Shown piece after piece: positions 35,260 through 46,506 of a stretch of 64,000 nt of DNA; position 1 is the stretch's first letter, and every line of letters begins with the position of its first letter. The notes under the pieces were generated by a model. That model was not told where the DNA came from. It saw only the letters and a list, made by a program, of their open reading frames with translations, and ran no database searches. Both the position numbers and the translations under genes were made by a program. The stretch lies in contig NZ_JACBZI010000001.1 of assembly GCF_013408145.1 (NCBI RefSeq), forward strand, positions 3,858,001 to 3,922,000, read 5' to 3'. Source of the DNA: Nocardioides marinus. Lineage in GTDB: Bacteria; Actinomycetota; Actinomycetes; Propionibacteriales; Nocardioidaceae.

Positions 35260-35306
35260 CACGACGTTCTGCAGGAGATGTCGCCCCCGGCCCGCAGGAC
35301 GTCGTG
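35260..35306. repeat. Inverted repeat CACGACGTTCTGC / GCAGGACGTCGTG
   Basis: 13-bp arms at 35260-35272 and 35294-35306 match at 12 of 13 positions around a 21-nt centre. The core GACGTC and overall size recall the GACGTC-armed family (25911, 28679, 48373), but the flanking arm sequence differs, so membership is doubtful. It could be a terminator for the preceding gene. Confidence 0.6.
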
Positions 35307-35393
35307 ATCGGCGAGGCGGCCCGACCGGGCGGCGGTGTTGTCGGCGGGGCGGGCTACCGTCGTCGCGTCCGGTCGAGGCCTGTGGGCGAGGGG

Positions 35394-38242
<2,849 letters not shown>

Positions 38243-38243
<1 letters not shown>

Positions 38244-38923
38244 TGGCCAGCACCACGCACCCCGCCTTCGCCGAGCGCCGCAGCACCGCCCGCCCGAGCG
38301 GCTGGTGGGCCCGGGCCTGGCTCCGCGCCGTCGAGGAGGCGGCGTACGCCGAGGAGGAGCTGACGGCCTCCCGGCGGCTGGCCCGGTCGGGGCGCATCGG
38401 GGGCATCCGGGTCGAGCCGGGCCGCGTCACGGCAGCCGTCGAGGACCCCGACGGGCTGTGGGCGACGGCCGTGGACGTGCCCGTGCTGCCCGCCGAGGAG
38501 GCCGACGCGCTGGTCGAGGCGGTCGGCGCGGTGAGCGGCCGGGTCTCCGCGCTGCTGGCCGGCGACCTGCCGCACGAGCTGGTCGAGCACGCCGAGGAGG
38601 CCGGCGTCGAGCTCCTCCCGTACGGCGGTGAGCTGGCCGGCACCTGCACCTGCTCGGCGTGGGTCGACCCGTGCGTGCACGCCCTCGCGCTGCTGCACCA
38701 GGTCGGCTGGCTGCTCGACGCCGACCCGTTCGTGCTGCTGCACCTGCGCGGCCTGCCGCGCGAGCAGCTGCTGGCCCGGCTGCACGCCGAGCGTGCCCCC
38801 GTGGCCGACGTGACCGACGCCGATCCCGACCTGGACGCCGCTCACGACGCGGCCGCGCGGGCCGCCCGGTTCCTGGAGCGACTGGAGTCCGGGGAGCCGG
38901 GCGACCTCGACCACCTGCTGTGA
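38243..38923 (+). CDS. SWIM zinc-finger protein, SNF2 partner
   Basis: The 226-residue protein has a SWIM motif CTCSAWVDPCVHALAL (CxC-x6-CxH) at about 133-148, which binds zinc and is thought to bind DNA or protein. The remainder is helical, with an acidic C-terminus. Its start overlaps the SNF2 stop codon (TGATG). SWIM proteins are regularly encoded beside SNF2-type ATPases in bacteria, so a shared complex is likely. Confidence 0.88.
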
Positions 38924-38943
38924 GCCGCCCGTAGCGTGGGGGC

Positions 38944-40431
38944 ATGAGCACGACCACCCTCCACCTCGAGCACCGCTTCGCCGACGCGCTGCCCGAGCTG
39001 GCGGTCGACTGGCAGGCCGAGGCCGCCCCCGGCCCGATGCTGCTGGCCCTCGACGAGCAGCTGGCCACCGAGCTGGGCCTGGACCCCGCGTGGCTGCGCA
39101 GCGGCGAGGGACTGCGCCTGCTGACCGGCGAGCACCCCCCGGTCGGGTCGCGGCCGGTGGCGCAGGGGTATGCCGGGCACCAGTTCGGCGGGTACTCCCC
39201 GCGCCTCGGCGACGGCCGTGCCCTCCTCCTCGGCGAGCTCACCGACCGCGAGGGCCGGCTGCGCGACCTGCACCTCAAGGGGTCGGGTCGCACCCCGTGG
39301 TCGCGCGGCGGCGACGGGTTGGCCGTGGTCGGCCCGATGCTGCGCGAGCACCTCGTCTCCGCCGCCATGCACGCCCTCGGCGTCCCGACGACCCGGTCGC
39401 TCGGGGTCGTCGCCACCGGCCGCGCGGTGCAGCGCGAGCAGCCGCTGCCCGGGGCCGTCCTGGCCCGCGTCGCCGCGAGCCACCTGCGCGTCGGCACCCT
39501 GCAGTACGCCGCCGCGCTGGACCACCAGCAGCCCGGCACCGACCTGGTGCGCCGGGTCGTCGAGCACGCCGCCGCCCGGCACCACCCGCAGGTGCTCGAG
39601 GCCGACGTCCCCGCGCTCGCGCTGCTCGAGGAGGTCACCCGGGTCCAGGCCGAGCTGGTCGCGTCGTGGATGTCGGTCGGCTTCGTCCACGGCGTGATGA
39701 ACACCGACAACGTCACGCTCTCGGGGGAGACCATCGACTACGGCCCGTGCGCCTTCCTCGACGGCTTCGACTCGGCCGCGGTCTTCAGCTCCATCGACAC
39801 CGGCGGCCGCTACGCCTTCGGTCAGCAGCCCGCGATCACGCAGTGGAACCTCGCCCGGATGGCCGAGACCCTGCTGGCCCTCCTCGCCGAGCAGGCCGGG
39901 GTGGACCAGGACGGGGCGGTCGAGCGCTGCGTGGGCGTCCTCGAGACGTTCCCGACGCTCTACGGCGAGGCGTACGCCGCCCGGGTGGCCGCCAAGCTCG
40001 GCCTCCCGCCCGGCCTCGACCCGCAGCTCCGCACGGGGCTCGTCGGCGACCTGCTCGCCCTGCTGCAGGGCGCCCGCGCCGACCACACCGGCTTCTTCCG
40101 CGACCTGGCCCGGGAGCTGCGCGCGGTCGGTGGCGACCAGGGCACGCCCGCCCGCGACCGCGTGCTCGACCTGCCCGCCTACGACGACTGGGCGGCCCGG
40201 TGGCGCGCCCTCGGGCCCGACCCCGACGCCATGGACGCCGTCAACCCGGCGTACGTCCCCCGCAACCACCTGCTCCAGGCCGCCCTCGACGCCGCCGACG
40301 CCGGCGACCTCGCGCCGTTCGAGCGGATGCTCGAGGTCGTCACCCACCCGTTCACCGAGCGCCCGGAATGGGCCGAGTACGCCCTGCCCGACCCCGCCGG
40401 CGGCCCGTTCGTGACCTACTGCGGGACCTGA
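38944..40431 (+). CDS. selO: Protein adenylyltransferase SelO (YdiU/UPF0061)
   Basis: The 495-residue pseudokinase-fold AMPylator has the family landmarks [56 protein letters not shown] and [18 protein letters not shown]. SelO transfers AMP to Ser/Thr/Tyr of redox proteins. ATG is 6 nt after TAGCGT (38932-38937), a leaderless start. The gene ends at an array of three stem-loops (40439-40599) facing the TetR gene. Confidence 0.95.
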   Translation: MSTTTLHLEHRFADALPELAVDWQAEAAPGPMLLALDEQLATELGLDPAWLRSGEGLRLLTGEHPPVGSRPVAQGYAGHQFGGYSPRLGDGRALLLGELTDREGRLRDLHLKGSGRTPWSRGGDGLAVVGPMLREHLVSAAMHALGVPTTRSLGVVATGRAVQREQPLPGAVLARVAASHLRVGTLQYAAALDHQQPGTDLVRRVVEHAAARHHPQVLEADVPALALLEEVTRVQAELVASWMSVGFVHGVMNTDNVTLSGETIDYGPCAFLDGFDSAAVFSSIDTGGRYAFGQQPAITQWNLARMAETLLALLAEQAGVDQDGAVERCVGVLETFPTLYGEAYAARVAAKLGLPPGLDPQLRTGLVGDLLALLQGARADHTGFFRDLARELRAVGGDQGTPARDRVLDLPAYDDWAARWRALGPDPDAMDAVNPAYVPRNHLLQAALDAADAGDLAPFERMLEVVTHPFTERPEWAEYALPDPAGGPFVTYCGT

Positions 40432-40438
40432 CACGAGA

Positions 40439-40496
40439 TAGTCCGCATTCGAATCAATGCTCACCGCACGCTCGGCGTGCGTTCGACTGCGGACTA
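40439..40496. terminator. Large cruciform after selO
   Basis: TAGTCCGCATTCGAA (40439-40453) and TTCGACTGCGGACTA (40482-40496) are 15-bp arms with one mismatch. They enclose a smaller perfect hairpin CGCACGC-TCG-GCGTGCG. It begins 8 bp after the selO stop, so it is a likely intrinsic-type terminator, although it lacks a T-run. Confidence 0.65.
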
Positions 40497-40522
40497 CCCC
40501 GCCCGCACCACCAGCCCCCCGC

Positions 40523-40556
40523 GGGTCGACCCGGCGCGAACCTACGCCGGGTCGGC
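40523..40556. repeat. 34-bp stem-loop repeat, copy 1
   Basis: GGGTCGACCCGGCG then a 9-nt centre then GCCGGGTCGGC. The stem CGACCCGGCG/CGCCGGGTCG is perfect. It shares its frame GGGTCGA-S-CCGGCG-N9-GCCGG-K-TCGGC with the copy that starts 43 bp later, and in part with the one at 44801. Confidence 0.75.
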
Positions 40557-40565
40557 AGGGACGGC

Positions 40566-40599
40566 GGGTCGAGCCGGCGTATCAATACGCCGGTTCGGC
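40566..40599. repeat. 34-bp stem-loop repeat, copy 2, overlapping the tetR stop
   Basis: The stem is CCGGCGTAT-CA-ATACGCCGG, extended to GAGCCGG../..CCGGTTC. Bases 40571-40599 are identical to 44806-44834. The stop codon of the minus-strand TetR gene lies in its centre, so this repeat forms the last codons of that protein (AEPAY). Confidence 0.85.
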
Positions 40600-41157
40600 A
40601 CCCCCGACGCCGACGCCCAGGGCCCCCAGCGCCATCGAGGAGAGCACCCGGCGCATCTCGGTGTCGGGGAGCAGGCCGGAGTGGGGGGTGGAGTTGATCA
40701 GGCCGAAGGCGGCGTGCGCCATCGCGCGGGCGGCGTCGAGGGTGAGGTCGGGGTGGAGGGCGCGGAGCTGGTCGGCCCAGACGTCGACGTACGCGCGCTG
40801 GGTGGCCCGCACCTCCTCGCGGGCCTGCTCGGGCAGCGAGGACCAGTCGCGGTCCTGGACGACGATGAGCGGGCGGTGCTCGAGCGCGAAGCCGACGTGG
40901 TGGTCCACCAGCGCAGCCAGCGCCGCCGAGGGCGAGCCGGCCGAGCCGACGCAGGCACGACCGCCGTCGAGCAGCCAGCGGCTGATCGAGACCAGCATCT
41001 CGGCAAGCACGGCGTCCTTGGAGGCGAAGTGCTTGTAGAGCGCCGGGCCGGAGATGCCGCAGGCCGCGCCCAGGTCGGCGACCGAGACGCCGTGGAAGCC
41101 ACGGGCCGCGAACAGCTCGGCGGCGGTGCCGAGGATCTGCTCGCGGCGGGTGGTCAC
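40582..41157 (-). CDS. TetR family regulator, candidate regulator of the leucine-catabolism operon
   Basis: The 191-residue protein has an N-terminal HTH (FHGVSVADLGAACGISGPALYKHFASK, about 21-47) with an A-L-Y-K-H-F recognition helix. GTG at 41157 overlaps the stop of the MFS gene (GTGA), yet TAACCT lies 6 nt upstream of it, a leaderless promoter of its own. That -10 hexamer is inside the near-palindrome at 41164-41183. The same 28-bp block, with four differences, precedes the methylcrotonyl-CoA carboxylase operon at 44891, so this protein probably represses both. Confidence 0.87.
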   Translation of the reverse strand: MTTRREQILGTAAELFAARGFHGVSVADLGAACGISGPALYKHFASKDAVLAEMLVSISRWLLDGGRACVGSAGSPSAALAALVDHHVGFALEHRPLIVVQDRDWSSLPEQAREEVRATQRAYVDVWADQLRALHPDLTLDAARAMAHAAFGLINSTPHSGLLPDTEMRRVLSSMALGALGVGVGGAEPAY

Positions 41158-42719
41158 CCCGGCAGGTTAGCGGCCGTTAACTCCTCGGCGTCCTCCTCGG
41201 CCGGCTCCTGGACCTGCTGGGCGAAGCGCCGGCCCGGCAGCGCGACCAGCGAGAAGACTGCTCCCAGCAGGCACAACGTGCCGATCACCTGGCAGCCCGT
41301 GTGCAGGCCGAGGAGGAAGGCCTCGTGGACGCCGTCGACCAGGCGCGGGTCCGCCGCGGCCAGTGCGTCGGCGACCGCGACTGCCTCCGATGCCTGCTCG
41401 AGCGCCGCCGCGTCCGGCCCACCGGGCAGCTGGCCGAGCCGCTCGACCAGCCGGTCGGCGTACAACGAGGAGAACAACGAACCGATCACGGCGACGCCCA
41501 GCGTGCCGCCGAGCTCGCGGGTCGCGTCGTTGACCGCCGACCCGACACCGGCGCGGGCGGGGGGCAGCACCTGGAGGATCGACTCCGTGGCCGGCGTGCT
41601 GATCAGTCCCAGACCGGTGCCCATCAGCAGCATCTGCGGCACGATCACGGTGGGGTAGGAGGCGTCGACCGCCACCGTGGAGATCCACAGGAACGACGAC
41701 CCCAGCAGGGTCATGCCGACCGTGACCACGGCCTTGGTGCCGACCCGGGGCGCCAGCAGCCCGCCCACGATCGAGGCGATCGCGATGCTCGTGGCGACCG
41801 GCAGGATGCGGACGCCCGTGCCGAGCGCGGAGTGGTCGCGCACGAACTGGAAGTACTGCGTGATGAGGAAGATGAAGCCGAACAGCGCGAAGAAGCTGAT
41901 CGTGACCGCCACCGCCGCCGCGCTGAAGCGGCGGTCGCGGAAGAGCGTCACGTCCAGCATCGGGTGCGGGGTACGTCGCTCGTGCCGGACGAAACCCACG
42001 AGCAGGGCCACCACGACCGCGAAGCCGACCAGCGTCGGGGTCGCGGTCCAGCCCCGCTCGGGAGCCTCGATGATCGTGTAGGTCAGCAGGCCGAGCGCCG
42101 CCACGGAGACGGCCAGGCCGGTGCGGTCCAGGGCCGGCACCGACGGGTCGCGCGACTCCGGCACGAAGGCCACCGTGAGCCCCATCGCCACCGCTGCGAC
42201 GGGCACCATCGCCCAGAACACCGCGTGCCAGGTGAGGTGCTCCAGGAGCAGGCCGCCCGACACCGGCCCGGCGGCCACGCCGACCCCGACGGCGGCGCCC
42301 CACAGGCCCAGGGCCGCCGCGCGCTCGCGGCGCTCGGGGAAGGCGTTGGCGATGATCGACAGCGTGGTGGGGAAGATCAGCGCGGCGCAGGTGCCCATCA
42401 CGAAGCGCAGCGCGATCAGGGCCTCGCTGGAGTCGACCAGCGCCGCGAGCCCGCTGGCCAGGGCGAACCCCCCGAGCCCGGTCAGCAGCGCGGGTCGACG
42501 CCCCCACCGGTCCGACAGGCTGCCCATGGCCAGCACCAGGGCGGCGAAGGAGAGGTTGTAGCCGTCGACGATCCACAGCAGGTCGCGGGTGGTGGCATCG
42601 AGCTCGCGACCCAGGGTGGGGAGCGCGACGTTGACGATCGTGGTGTCGATGTTGATCGCGAGCACCGAGACGCAGACGGTCAGCAGCACCAGGGGCTTGC
42701 GGGTGGTGGTGGGTGGCAC
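41154..42719 (-). CDS. DHA2-family MFS transporter (EmrB/QacA-like)
   Basis: About 521 residues, 14 TM. TM1 has NIDTTIVNVALPTLGREL, loop 2-3 has GSLSDRWGRRPAL and TM5 motif C has GVGVAAGPVSGGLLLEH. It is a proton-coupled drug or metabolite exporter. GTG at 42719 is chosen because GGGGAG lies 5 nt upstream; ATG at 42746 would give a longer N-terminus and overlap the operator. It ends in GTGA shared with the TetR gene. The divergent TetR at 42829 with two 19-bp operators is its likely repressor. Confidence 0.9.
   Translation of the reverse strand: MPPTTTRKPLVLLTVCVSVLAINIDTTIVNVALPTLGRELDATTRDLLWIVDGYNLSFAALVLAMGSLSDRWGRRPALLTGLGGFALASGLAALVDSSEALIALRFVMGTCAALIFPTTLSIIANAFPERRERAAALGLWGAAVGVGVAAGPVSGGLLLEHLTWHAVFWAMVPVAAVAMGLTVAFVPESRDPSVPALDRTGLAVSVAALGLLTYTIIEAPERGWTATPTLVGFAVVVALLVGFVRHERRTPHPMLDVTLFRDRRFSAAAVAVTISFFALFGFIFLITQYFQFVRDHSALGTGVRILPVATSIAIASIVGGLLAPRVGTKAVVTVGMTLLGSSFLWISTVAVDASYPTVIVPQMLLMGTGLGLISTPATESILQVLPPARAGVGSAVNDATRELGGTLGVAVIGSLFSSLYADRLVERLGQLPGGPDAAALEQASEAVAVADALAAADPRLVDGVHEAFLLGLHTGCQVIGTLCLLGAVFSLVALPGRRFAQQVQEPAEEDAEELTAANLPG
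41164..41183 (-). promoter_or_regulatory. TetR operator overlapping -10 (copy 1 of shared block)
   Basis: On the minus strand GTTAACGGCCGCTAAC is followed by CT, GC, CGGG and the GTG start. TAACCT serves as the -10 and is 6 nt from GTG. The core GTTA-N-CG-N2-CG-N-TAAC is symmetric apart from one pair. It lies inside the 3' end of the MFS coding sequence. Confidence 0.75.
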
Positions 42720-42746
42720 GGGCGCTCCCCGGTCGTGGGCGGACAT

Positions 42747-42765
42747 ATGTGGACGGTGTGAACAT
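42747..42765. promoter_or_regulatory. 19-bp operator, copy 1 (ATGTGGAC-GGT-GTGAACAT)
   Basis: It is a near-palindrome of the form ATGT-N-GAC-N3-GTC-N-ACAT with one mismatch. It lies 28 bp upstream of the MFS start codon. The identical spacing and sequence of the second site 35 bp away indicate a true regulatory array. Confidence 0.8.
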
Positions 42766-42781
42766 GGAGCGTGGCCCACGC

Positions 42782-42800
42782 ATGTGGACGGTGTCAACAT
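42782..42800. promoter_or_regulatory. 19-bp operator, copy 2 (ATGTGGAC-GGT-GTCAACAT)
   Basis: Fits ATGT-N-GAC-N3-GTC-N-ACAT perfectly and differs from copy 1 at one base. It lies 17 bp before the -10 hexamer of the divergent TetR gene, so binding would block both promoters. Confidence 0.8.
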
Positions 42801-42828
42801 GCGGAGCGGAAATTGTTAGGCTCCGGGC

Positions 42829-43470
42829 GTGACCCCTCGCGACGGCTACCACCACGGCAACCTCCGGGAGGCCCTCGTCGACGCCGCCGTCGAGCTCGCG
42901 GGCGCCTCGGGACCCGAGGGGGTGGTGCTCCGCGCGGTCACCCGCCGGGTCGGGGTCTCCCCGAACGCGGCGTACCGGCACTTCGCCGACCGCGAGGCAC
43001 TGCTCACCGAGGTCGCGTCCCGCGCGATGGCCGCGCTCACCCGCAGCATGGTCGTCCGTCAGGACGCCGTCGCCGAGCCGGACCCGGTGGTCCGGGCGGT
43101 GGCGCGGCTGGAGGCGATCGGGCGGGGGTACGTCGACTTCGCCCTCGCCGAGCCCGGCCTGTTCCGCGTCTGCTTCGCCGCGCCGCCGGAGGTGGCGCTG
43201 GCCTGGGACTCCCGGGCCGAGGGCGAGCCGGCCCCGGACCCGACCGCCGATCCGTTCGGCGTCCTGAACGCTGCCCTCGACGAGCTGGTCGACGTGGGCT
43301 GGCTCGACCCGGTGCGGCGGACGGGTGCCGAGGTGCTGTGCTGGTCGACGGTCCACGGGTTCGCGACGCTCCACCTCGACGGGCCTCTGCGCGACGCGAC
43401 CCCCGAGGAGCGGGAGCACAGCCTGGCCCTCGCGCTGGCGCACGTCTCGCGCGGCCTCGGACCCGCCTGA
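42829..43470 (+). CDS. TetR family regulator of the adjacent MFS transporter
   Basis: The 213-residue protein begins YHHGNLREALVDAAVELAG and continues VVLRAVTRRVGVSPNAAYRHFADREALL, the HTH of the TetR subgroup with an N-A-A-Y-R-H-F recognition helix. The C-terminal domain ends with the WSTVHGFATLHLDGPL motif (WHG domain). GTG is 6 nt after TAGGCT (42817-42822), leaderless. It is divergent from the MFS gene with paired operators in the gap, the classic repressor-exporter layout. The ligand is unknown. Confidence 0.9.
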   Translation: MTPRDGYHHGNLREALVDAAVELAGASGPEGVVLRAVTRRVGVSPNAAYRHFADREALLTEVASRAMAALTRSMVVRQDAVAEPDPVVRAVARLEAIGRGYVDFALAEPGLFRVCFAAPPEVALAWDSRAEGEPAPDPTADPFGVLNAALDELVDVGWLDPVRRTGAEVLCWSTVHGFATLHLDGPLRDATPEEREHSLALALAHVSRGLGPA

Positions 43471-43538
43471 GCCCGACCGCACCCCCGGTCTGACCCGAAC
43501 CGGTGCGTCCCTCACCAGCCGTCGCGGATGATGGGGGC

Positions 43539-44801
43539 ATGACGGGGGAGAGCAGGCGATCGCGGCGGGCGGCCGCGACCTTCGCCCTGGCCGTCGCCCT
43601 GGTGGCCACCGGCGCCTTCCACATGCTGCTGGTGACCACCGACCTCGACGGCGCCTTCGCCGGCACCCGGGACACCGCCGAGGCCAGTCCCGACGCGGGC
43701 CCCACACCGCAGCCCACCCCACCCTCCACCCCCGGTGCGCTGCCGCTGGACCCGCCGCCCAGCACTGCCGACCCGACCCCCACCGAGCCCGTGCGCACCT
43801 GCCGGCCGCGCACGGAGCCGGTCGACCCCGAGGCCGATGCGGCGGCGCTCTGCCTGGCCGAGACGCTCGACCGCTGGCTGGCCGACGGCGTCACCGCGGT
43901 CGGCCAGCAGGTCAACATCTCCAGCGACTCCTGGGACGAGCCGCTGTGGCGGCTGGAGCCGCAGCGGCCCGCGGTCGTCGGCTTCGACCTCGACGAGCTG
44001 GTCGCCGCCGCCCGCCGCGGCACCGACTGGACCGAGGACCTCGCGCTGATGGCCGCCGACGGGGTCGTCCTCACCGCTTCCTGGCACGCGCCCAACCCCT
44101 TCAGCGGCGGCGACTCCTTCGACCGCAGCGGGGCCGACCGGCTCGACGTCCTGCTGAAGCAGGACAGCGTGCCCGCCCGCCGTTTCGACGAGGAGTGGGC
44201 GGAGGTGCTCGACGCCCTCGCCCGCCTGCAGGAGCAGGGTGCCGCGGTGCTGGTGCGCCCGCTGCACGAGGCCGGGGGCAGCTGGTTCTGGTGGGGTCGA
44301 CCCGACCCCAGCACCTACCGGGCGCTCTTCGCGCACCTGCAGCAGCGGGCCGCCGACGCCGGCGTCCACAACCTGCTGTGGTCCTACGGTGCCGCGGTGC
44401 GCACCTGGGAGGGCGTCGACGAGCCGCTCTCGCTGCTGCCCGACCGCGTCGACCTCGTCGGCCTCGACACCTACGACTGCGAGAGCCCGCACCCCGACTG
44501 CGGCGGGCGCGACGCCGACGAGCTCGCGCGCGACGAGGTGGACCTGACCGGGTACGCCGAGCTGGTCGCCGCCGCGCCTCGTGCCGCGCTGACCGAGGTC
44601 GGCCCCGCCCACTCGCCCGACGGCACCTGGGACCCCGCGGTCATCACCCGCACCCTGGCCGAGCAGGGCCTCCCCGCGGCCTACGCGCTGCTGTGGTTCG
44701 ACGACTCGTTCGGGCGCAAGCAGGTCTCCTCGCTCAAGGGCGGGCAGGCCTGGCTGCAGTCGTGTCCTGACGCGCTGTGCCCGGTGGGCGCCGCGGGCTG
44801 A
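43539..44801 (+). CDS. Glycosyl hydrolase family 26 (beta-mannanase-like), exported
   Basis: The 420-residue protein has an N-terminal signal or anchor (AAATFALAVALVATGAFHMLL, 11-31), then a Pro/Thr/Ser-rich linker (50-85) typical of exported enzymes. The GH26 barrel has RPLHEAGGSWFWWG (acid/base Glu244) and ALTEVGPAH (nucleophile Glu353). It should hydrolyse beta-mannan or a related beta-glycan outside the cell. ATG at 43539 has no clear Shine-Dalgarno; GATGAT lies 6 nt upstream. A 34-bp stem-loop repeat follows its stop. Confidence 0.88.
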   Translation: MTGESRRSRRAAATFALAVALVATGAFHMLLVTTDLDGAFAGTRDTAEASPDAGPTPQPTPPSTPGALPLDPPPSTADPTPTEPVRTCRPRTEPVDPEADAAALCLAETLDRWLADGVTAVGQQVNISSDSWDEPLWRLEPQRPAVVGFDLDELVAAARRGTDWTEDLALMAADGVVLTASWHAPNPFSGGDSFDRSGADRLDVLLKQDSVPARRFDEEWAEVLDALARLQEQGAAVLVRPLHEAGGSWFWWGRPDPSTYRALFAHLQQRAADAGVHNLLWSYGAAVRTWEGVDEPLSLLPDRVDLVGLDTYDCESPHPDCGGRDADELARDEVDLTGYAELVAAAPRAALTEVGPAHSPDGTWDPAVITRTLAEQGLPAAYALLWFDDSFGRKQVSSLKGGQAWLQSCPDALCPVGAAG

Positions 44802-44834
44802 AGCCGAGCCGGCGTATCAATACGCCGGTTCGGC
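44801..44834. repeat. 34-bp stem-loop repeat, copy 3
   Basis: GCCGAGCCGGCGTAT and ATACGCCGGTTCGGC form a 15-bp stem (one mismatch) with a 2-nt loop, beginning right at the GH26 stop codon. The last 29 bp are identical to 40571-40599. Its position fits a transcription terminator for GH26. Confidence 0.88.
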
Positions 44835-44864
44835 GGGAAGCGGGCCATCGGGCGGTGGCGCCGC

Positions 44865-44884
44865 AGGTTAACGATCGCTAACCT
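44865..44884 (+). promoter_or_regulatory. Operator overlapping -10 of the leucine-catabolism operon (copy 2 of shared block)
   Basis: AGGTTAACGATCGCTAACCT is a 20-bp near-palindrome whose last six bases, TAACCT (44879-44884), act as the -10 hexamer 6 nt before the GTG start. The block up to the start codon matches the TetR promoter at 41164-41183 at 24 of 28 positions, including its position relative to the start. Confidence 0.8.
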
Positions 44885-44890
44885 GCTCGG

Positions 44891-46447
44891 GTGAGCACCC
44901 AGATGCGCGACCTCGTCGACGAGCTGCGCCAGCGCCTCGCGACGGTGCGACAGGGCGGCAGCGAGGCCGCGAGGACCAAGCACACCGACCGCGGGAAGCT
45001 GCTGGTGCGCGACCGGGTCGACCGGTTGCTCGACCCGGGCAGCCCGTTCCTGGAGCTGAGCCCGCTGGCGGCGTACGGGATGTACGGCGCGCCGGGGGAG
45101 ACCCCCGTCCCGAGCGCCGGGGTGGTCGGCGGCATCGGTCGCATCCACGGCCGCGAGTGCGTCGTCGTGGCCAACGACGCCACGGTCAAGGGCGGCACCT
45201 ACTACCCGATGACGGTCAAGAAGCACCTGCGCGCGCAGACGATCGCGGCCGAGAACAACCTGCCGTGCATCTACCTCGTCGACTCCGGCGGCGCGTTCCT
45301 GCCGATGCAGGACGAGGTCTTCCCCGACCGTGAGCACTTCGGCCGGATCTTCTTCAACCAGGCGAACATGTCGGCCCGCGGCATCCCGCAGATCGCCTCG
45401 GTGATGGGCTCGTGCACCGCCGGCGGCGCCTACGTCCCGGCGATGAGCGACGAGACGGTCATCGTCAAGGAGCAGGGCACGATCTTCCTCGGCGGCCCGC
45501 CGCTGGTGAAGGCCGCGACCGGCGAGGTCGTCACCGCCGAGGAGCTCGGCGGCGGCGAGGTGCACGCACGCCGCTCGGGCGTGGTCGACCACCTCGCCGA
45601 CGACGACGCCCATGCGCTGGCGATCGTGCGCGGCATCGTCGACACGTTCAGCAGGCCGGTCTCGACGGGCTCGACCAACGGTGGCGCTCCGTGGGAGGTT
45701 CGCGAGCCCGAGGAGCCGCTGGAGTCGCCGGAGTCGATCTACGACGTCGTCCCCGCCGACGTGCGCACGCCCTACGACGTCCGCGACGTGATCCGCCGCA
45801 TCGTCGACGGCTCCCGGATGCAGGAGTTCAAGGCGCTGTACGGCGAGACGCTGGTCTGCGGGTTCGCGCACGTGTGGGGCCACCCGGTCGGGATCGTCGC
45901 CAACAACGGCATCCTGTTCAGCGAGTCCGCCCTCAAGGGCGCGCACTTCATCGAGCTGTGCAACCAGCGCGGCATCCCGCTGGTCTTCCTGCAGAACATC
46001 TCCGGCTTCATGGTCGGCCGGGAGTACGAGAACAACGGCATCGCCCGCGACGGCGCCAAGCTGGTCACCGCGGTCGCCTGCTCGGTGGTCCCCAAGTTCA
46101 CCGTCGTGATCGGCGGCTCGTACGGCGCCGGCAACTACGGCATGTGCGGGCGCGCCTACGACCCGCGGTTCTTGTGGATGTGGCCCAACGCCCGGATCTC
46201 GGTGATGGGCGGTGAGCAGGCCGCCTCGGTGCTCGCCACCGTCGCCGGGCGTCCCGACGACGAGGAGTTCAAGGAGCCGATCCGCGCGCAGTACGAGGAG
46301 CAGGGCTCGCCCTACTACGCCTCGGCGCGGCTGTGGGACGACGGGATCATCGACCCCGCCGACACCCGCCGGGTCCTCGGCATGGCGCTCTCGGCCGCGG
46401 CCAACGCGCCGGTGGCCGACCCCTCCTACGGCATTTTCCGCATGTAG
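44891..46447 (+). CDS. Methylcrotonyl-CoA carboxylase carboxyltransferase (beta) subunit
   Basis: The 518-residue protein has both halves of the carboxyltransferase: [20 protein letters not shown] and [18 protein letters not shown] in the first, then [24 protein letters not shown] and [26 protein letters not shown] in the second. Sequence and neighbours (biotin carboxylase, HMG-CoA lyase) point to methylcrotonyl-CoA carboxylase of leucine degradation rather than propionyl-CoA carboxylase. The leaderless GTG start is under a TetR-type operator. Odd: residues about 254-265 ([12 protein letters not shown]) are encoded by a REP-like sequence in the linker between halves. Confidence 0.92.
   Translation: MSTQMRDLVDELRQRLATVRQGGSEAARTKHTDRGKLLVRDRVDRLLDPGSPFLELSPLAAYGMYGAPGETPVPSAGVVGGIGRIHGRECVVVANDATVKGGTYYPMTVKKHLRAQTIAAENNLPCIYLVDSGGAFLPMQDEVFPDREHFGRIFFNQANMSARGIPQIASVMGSCTAGGAYVPAMSDETVIVKEQGTIFLGGPPLVKAATGEVVTAEELGGGEVHARRSGVVDHLADDDAHALAIVRGIVDTFSRPVSTGSTNGGAPWEVREPEEPLESPESIYDVVPADVRTPYDVRDVIRRIVDGSRMQEFKALYGETLVCGFAHVWGHPVGIVANNGILFSESALKGAHFIELCNQRGIPLVFLQNISGFMVGREYENNGIARDGAKLVTAVACSVVPKFTVVIGGSYGAGNYGMCGRAYDPRFLWMWPNARISVMGGEQAASVLATVAGRPDDEEFKEPIRAQYEEQGSPYYASARLWDDGIIDPADTRRVLGMALSAAANAPVADPSYGIFRM
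45655..45684. repeat. REP-like unit inside a coding sequence
   Basis: The 30 bases contain GGTCTCGACGGGC-TCGACCAACGGTGG, the inverted form of the GGTGGTCGAG..GAGACC units at 21396-21530. It is in frame within the carboxyltransferase gene and encodes a Ser/Thr/Gly-rich stretch between the two conserved halves. Confidence 0.6.
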
Positions 46448-46482
46448 GTGGTCCAGGTGCGAGCGAAGCGAGCCACGAGACC
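46447..46482. repeat. Degenerate REP-like unit between beta and alpha carboxylase genes
   Basis: GGTGGTCCAGGTGCGAGCG..CCACGAGACC has the same ends as the REP-like units at 21.4 kb. It fills most of the 59-bp gap between the two subunit genes and has GCGAGCG/CGAAGCGAGC hairpin potential. Confidence 0.5.
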
Positions 46483-46506
46483 CAGCGACCCACACGAAGG
46501 CCCCCG

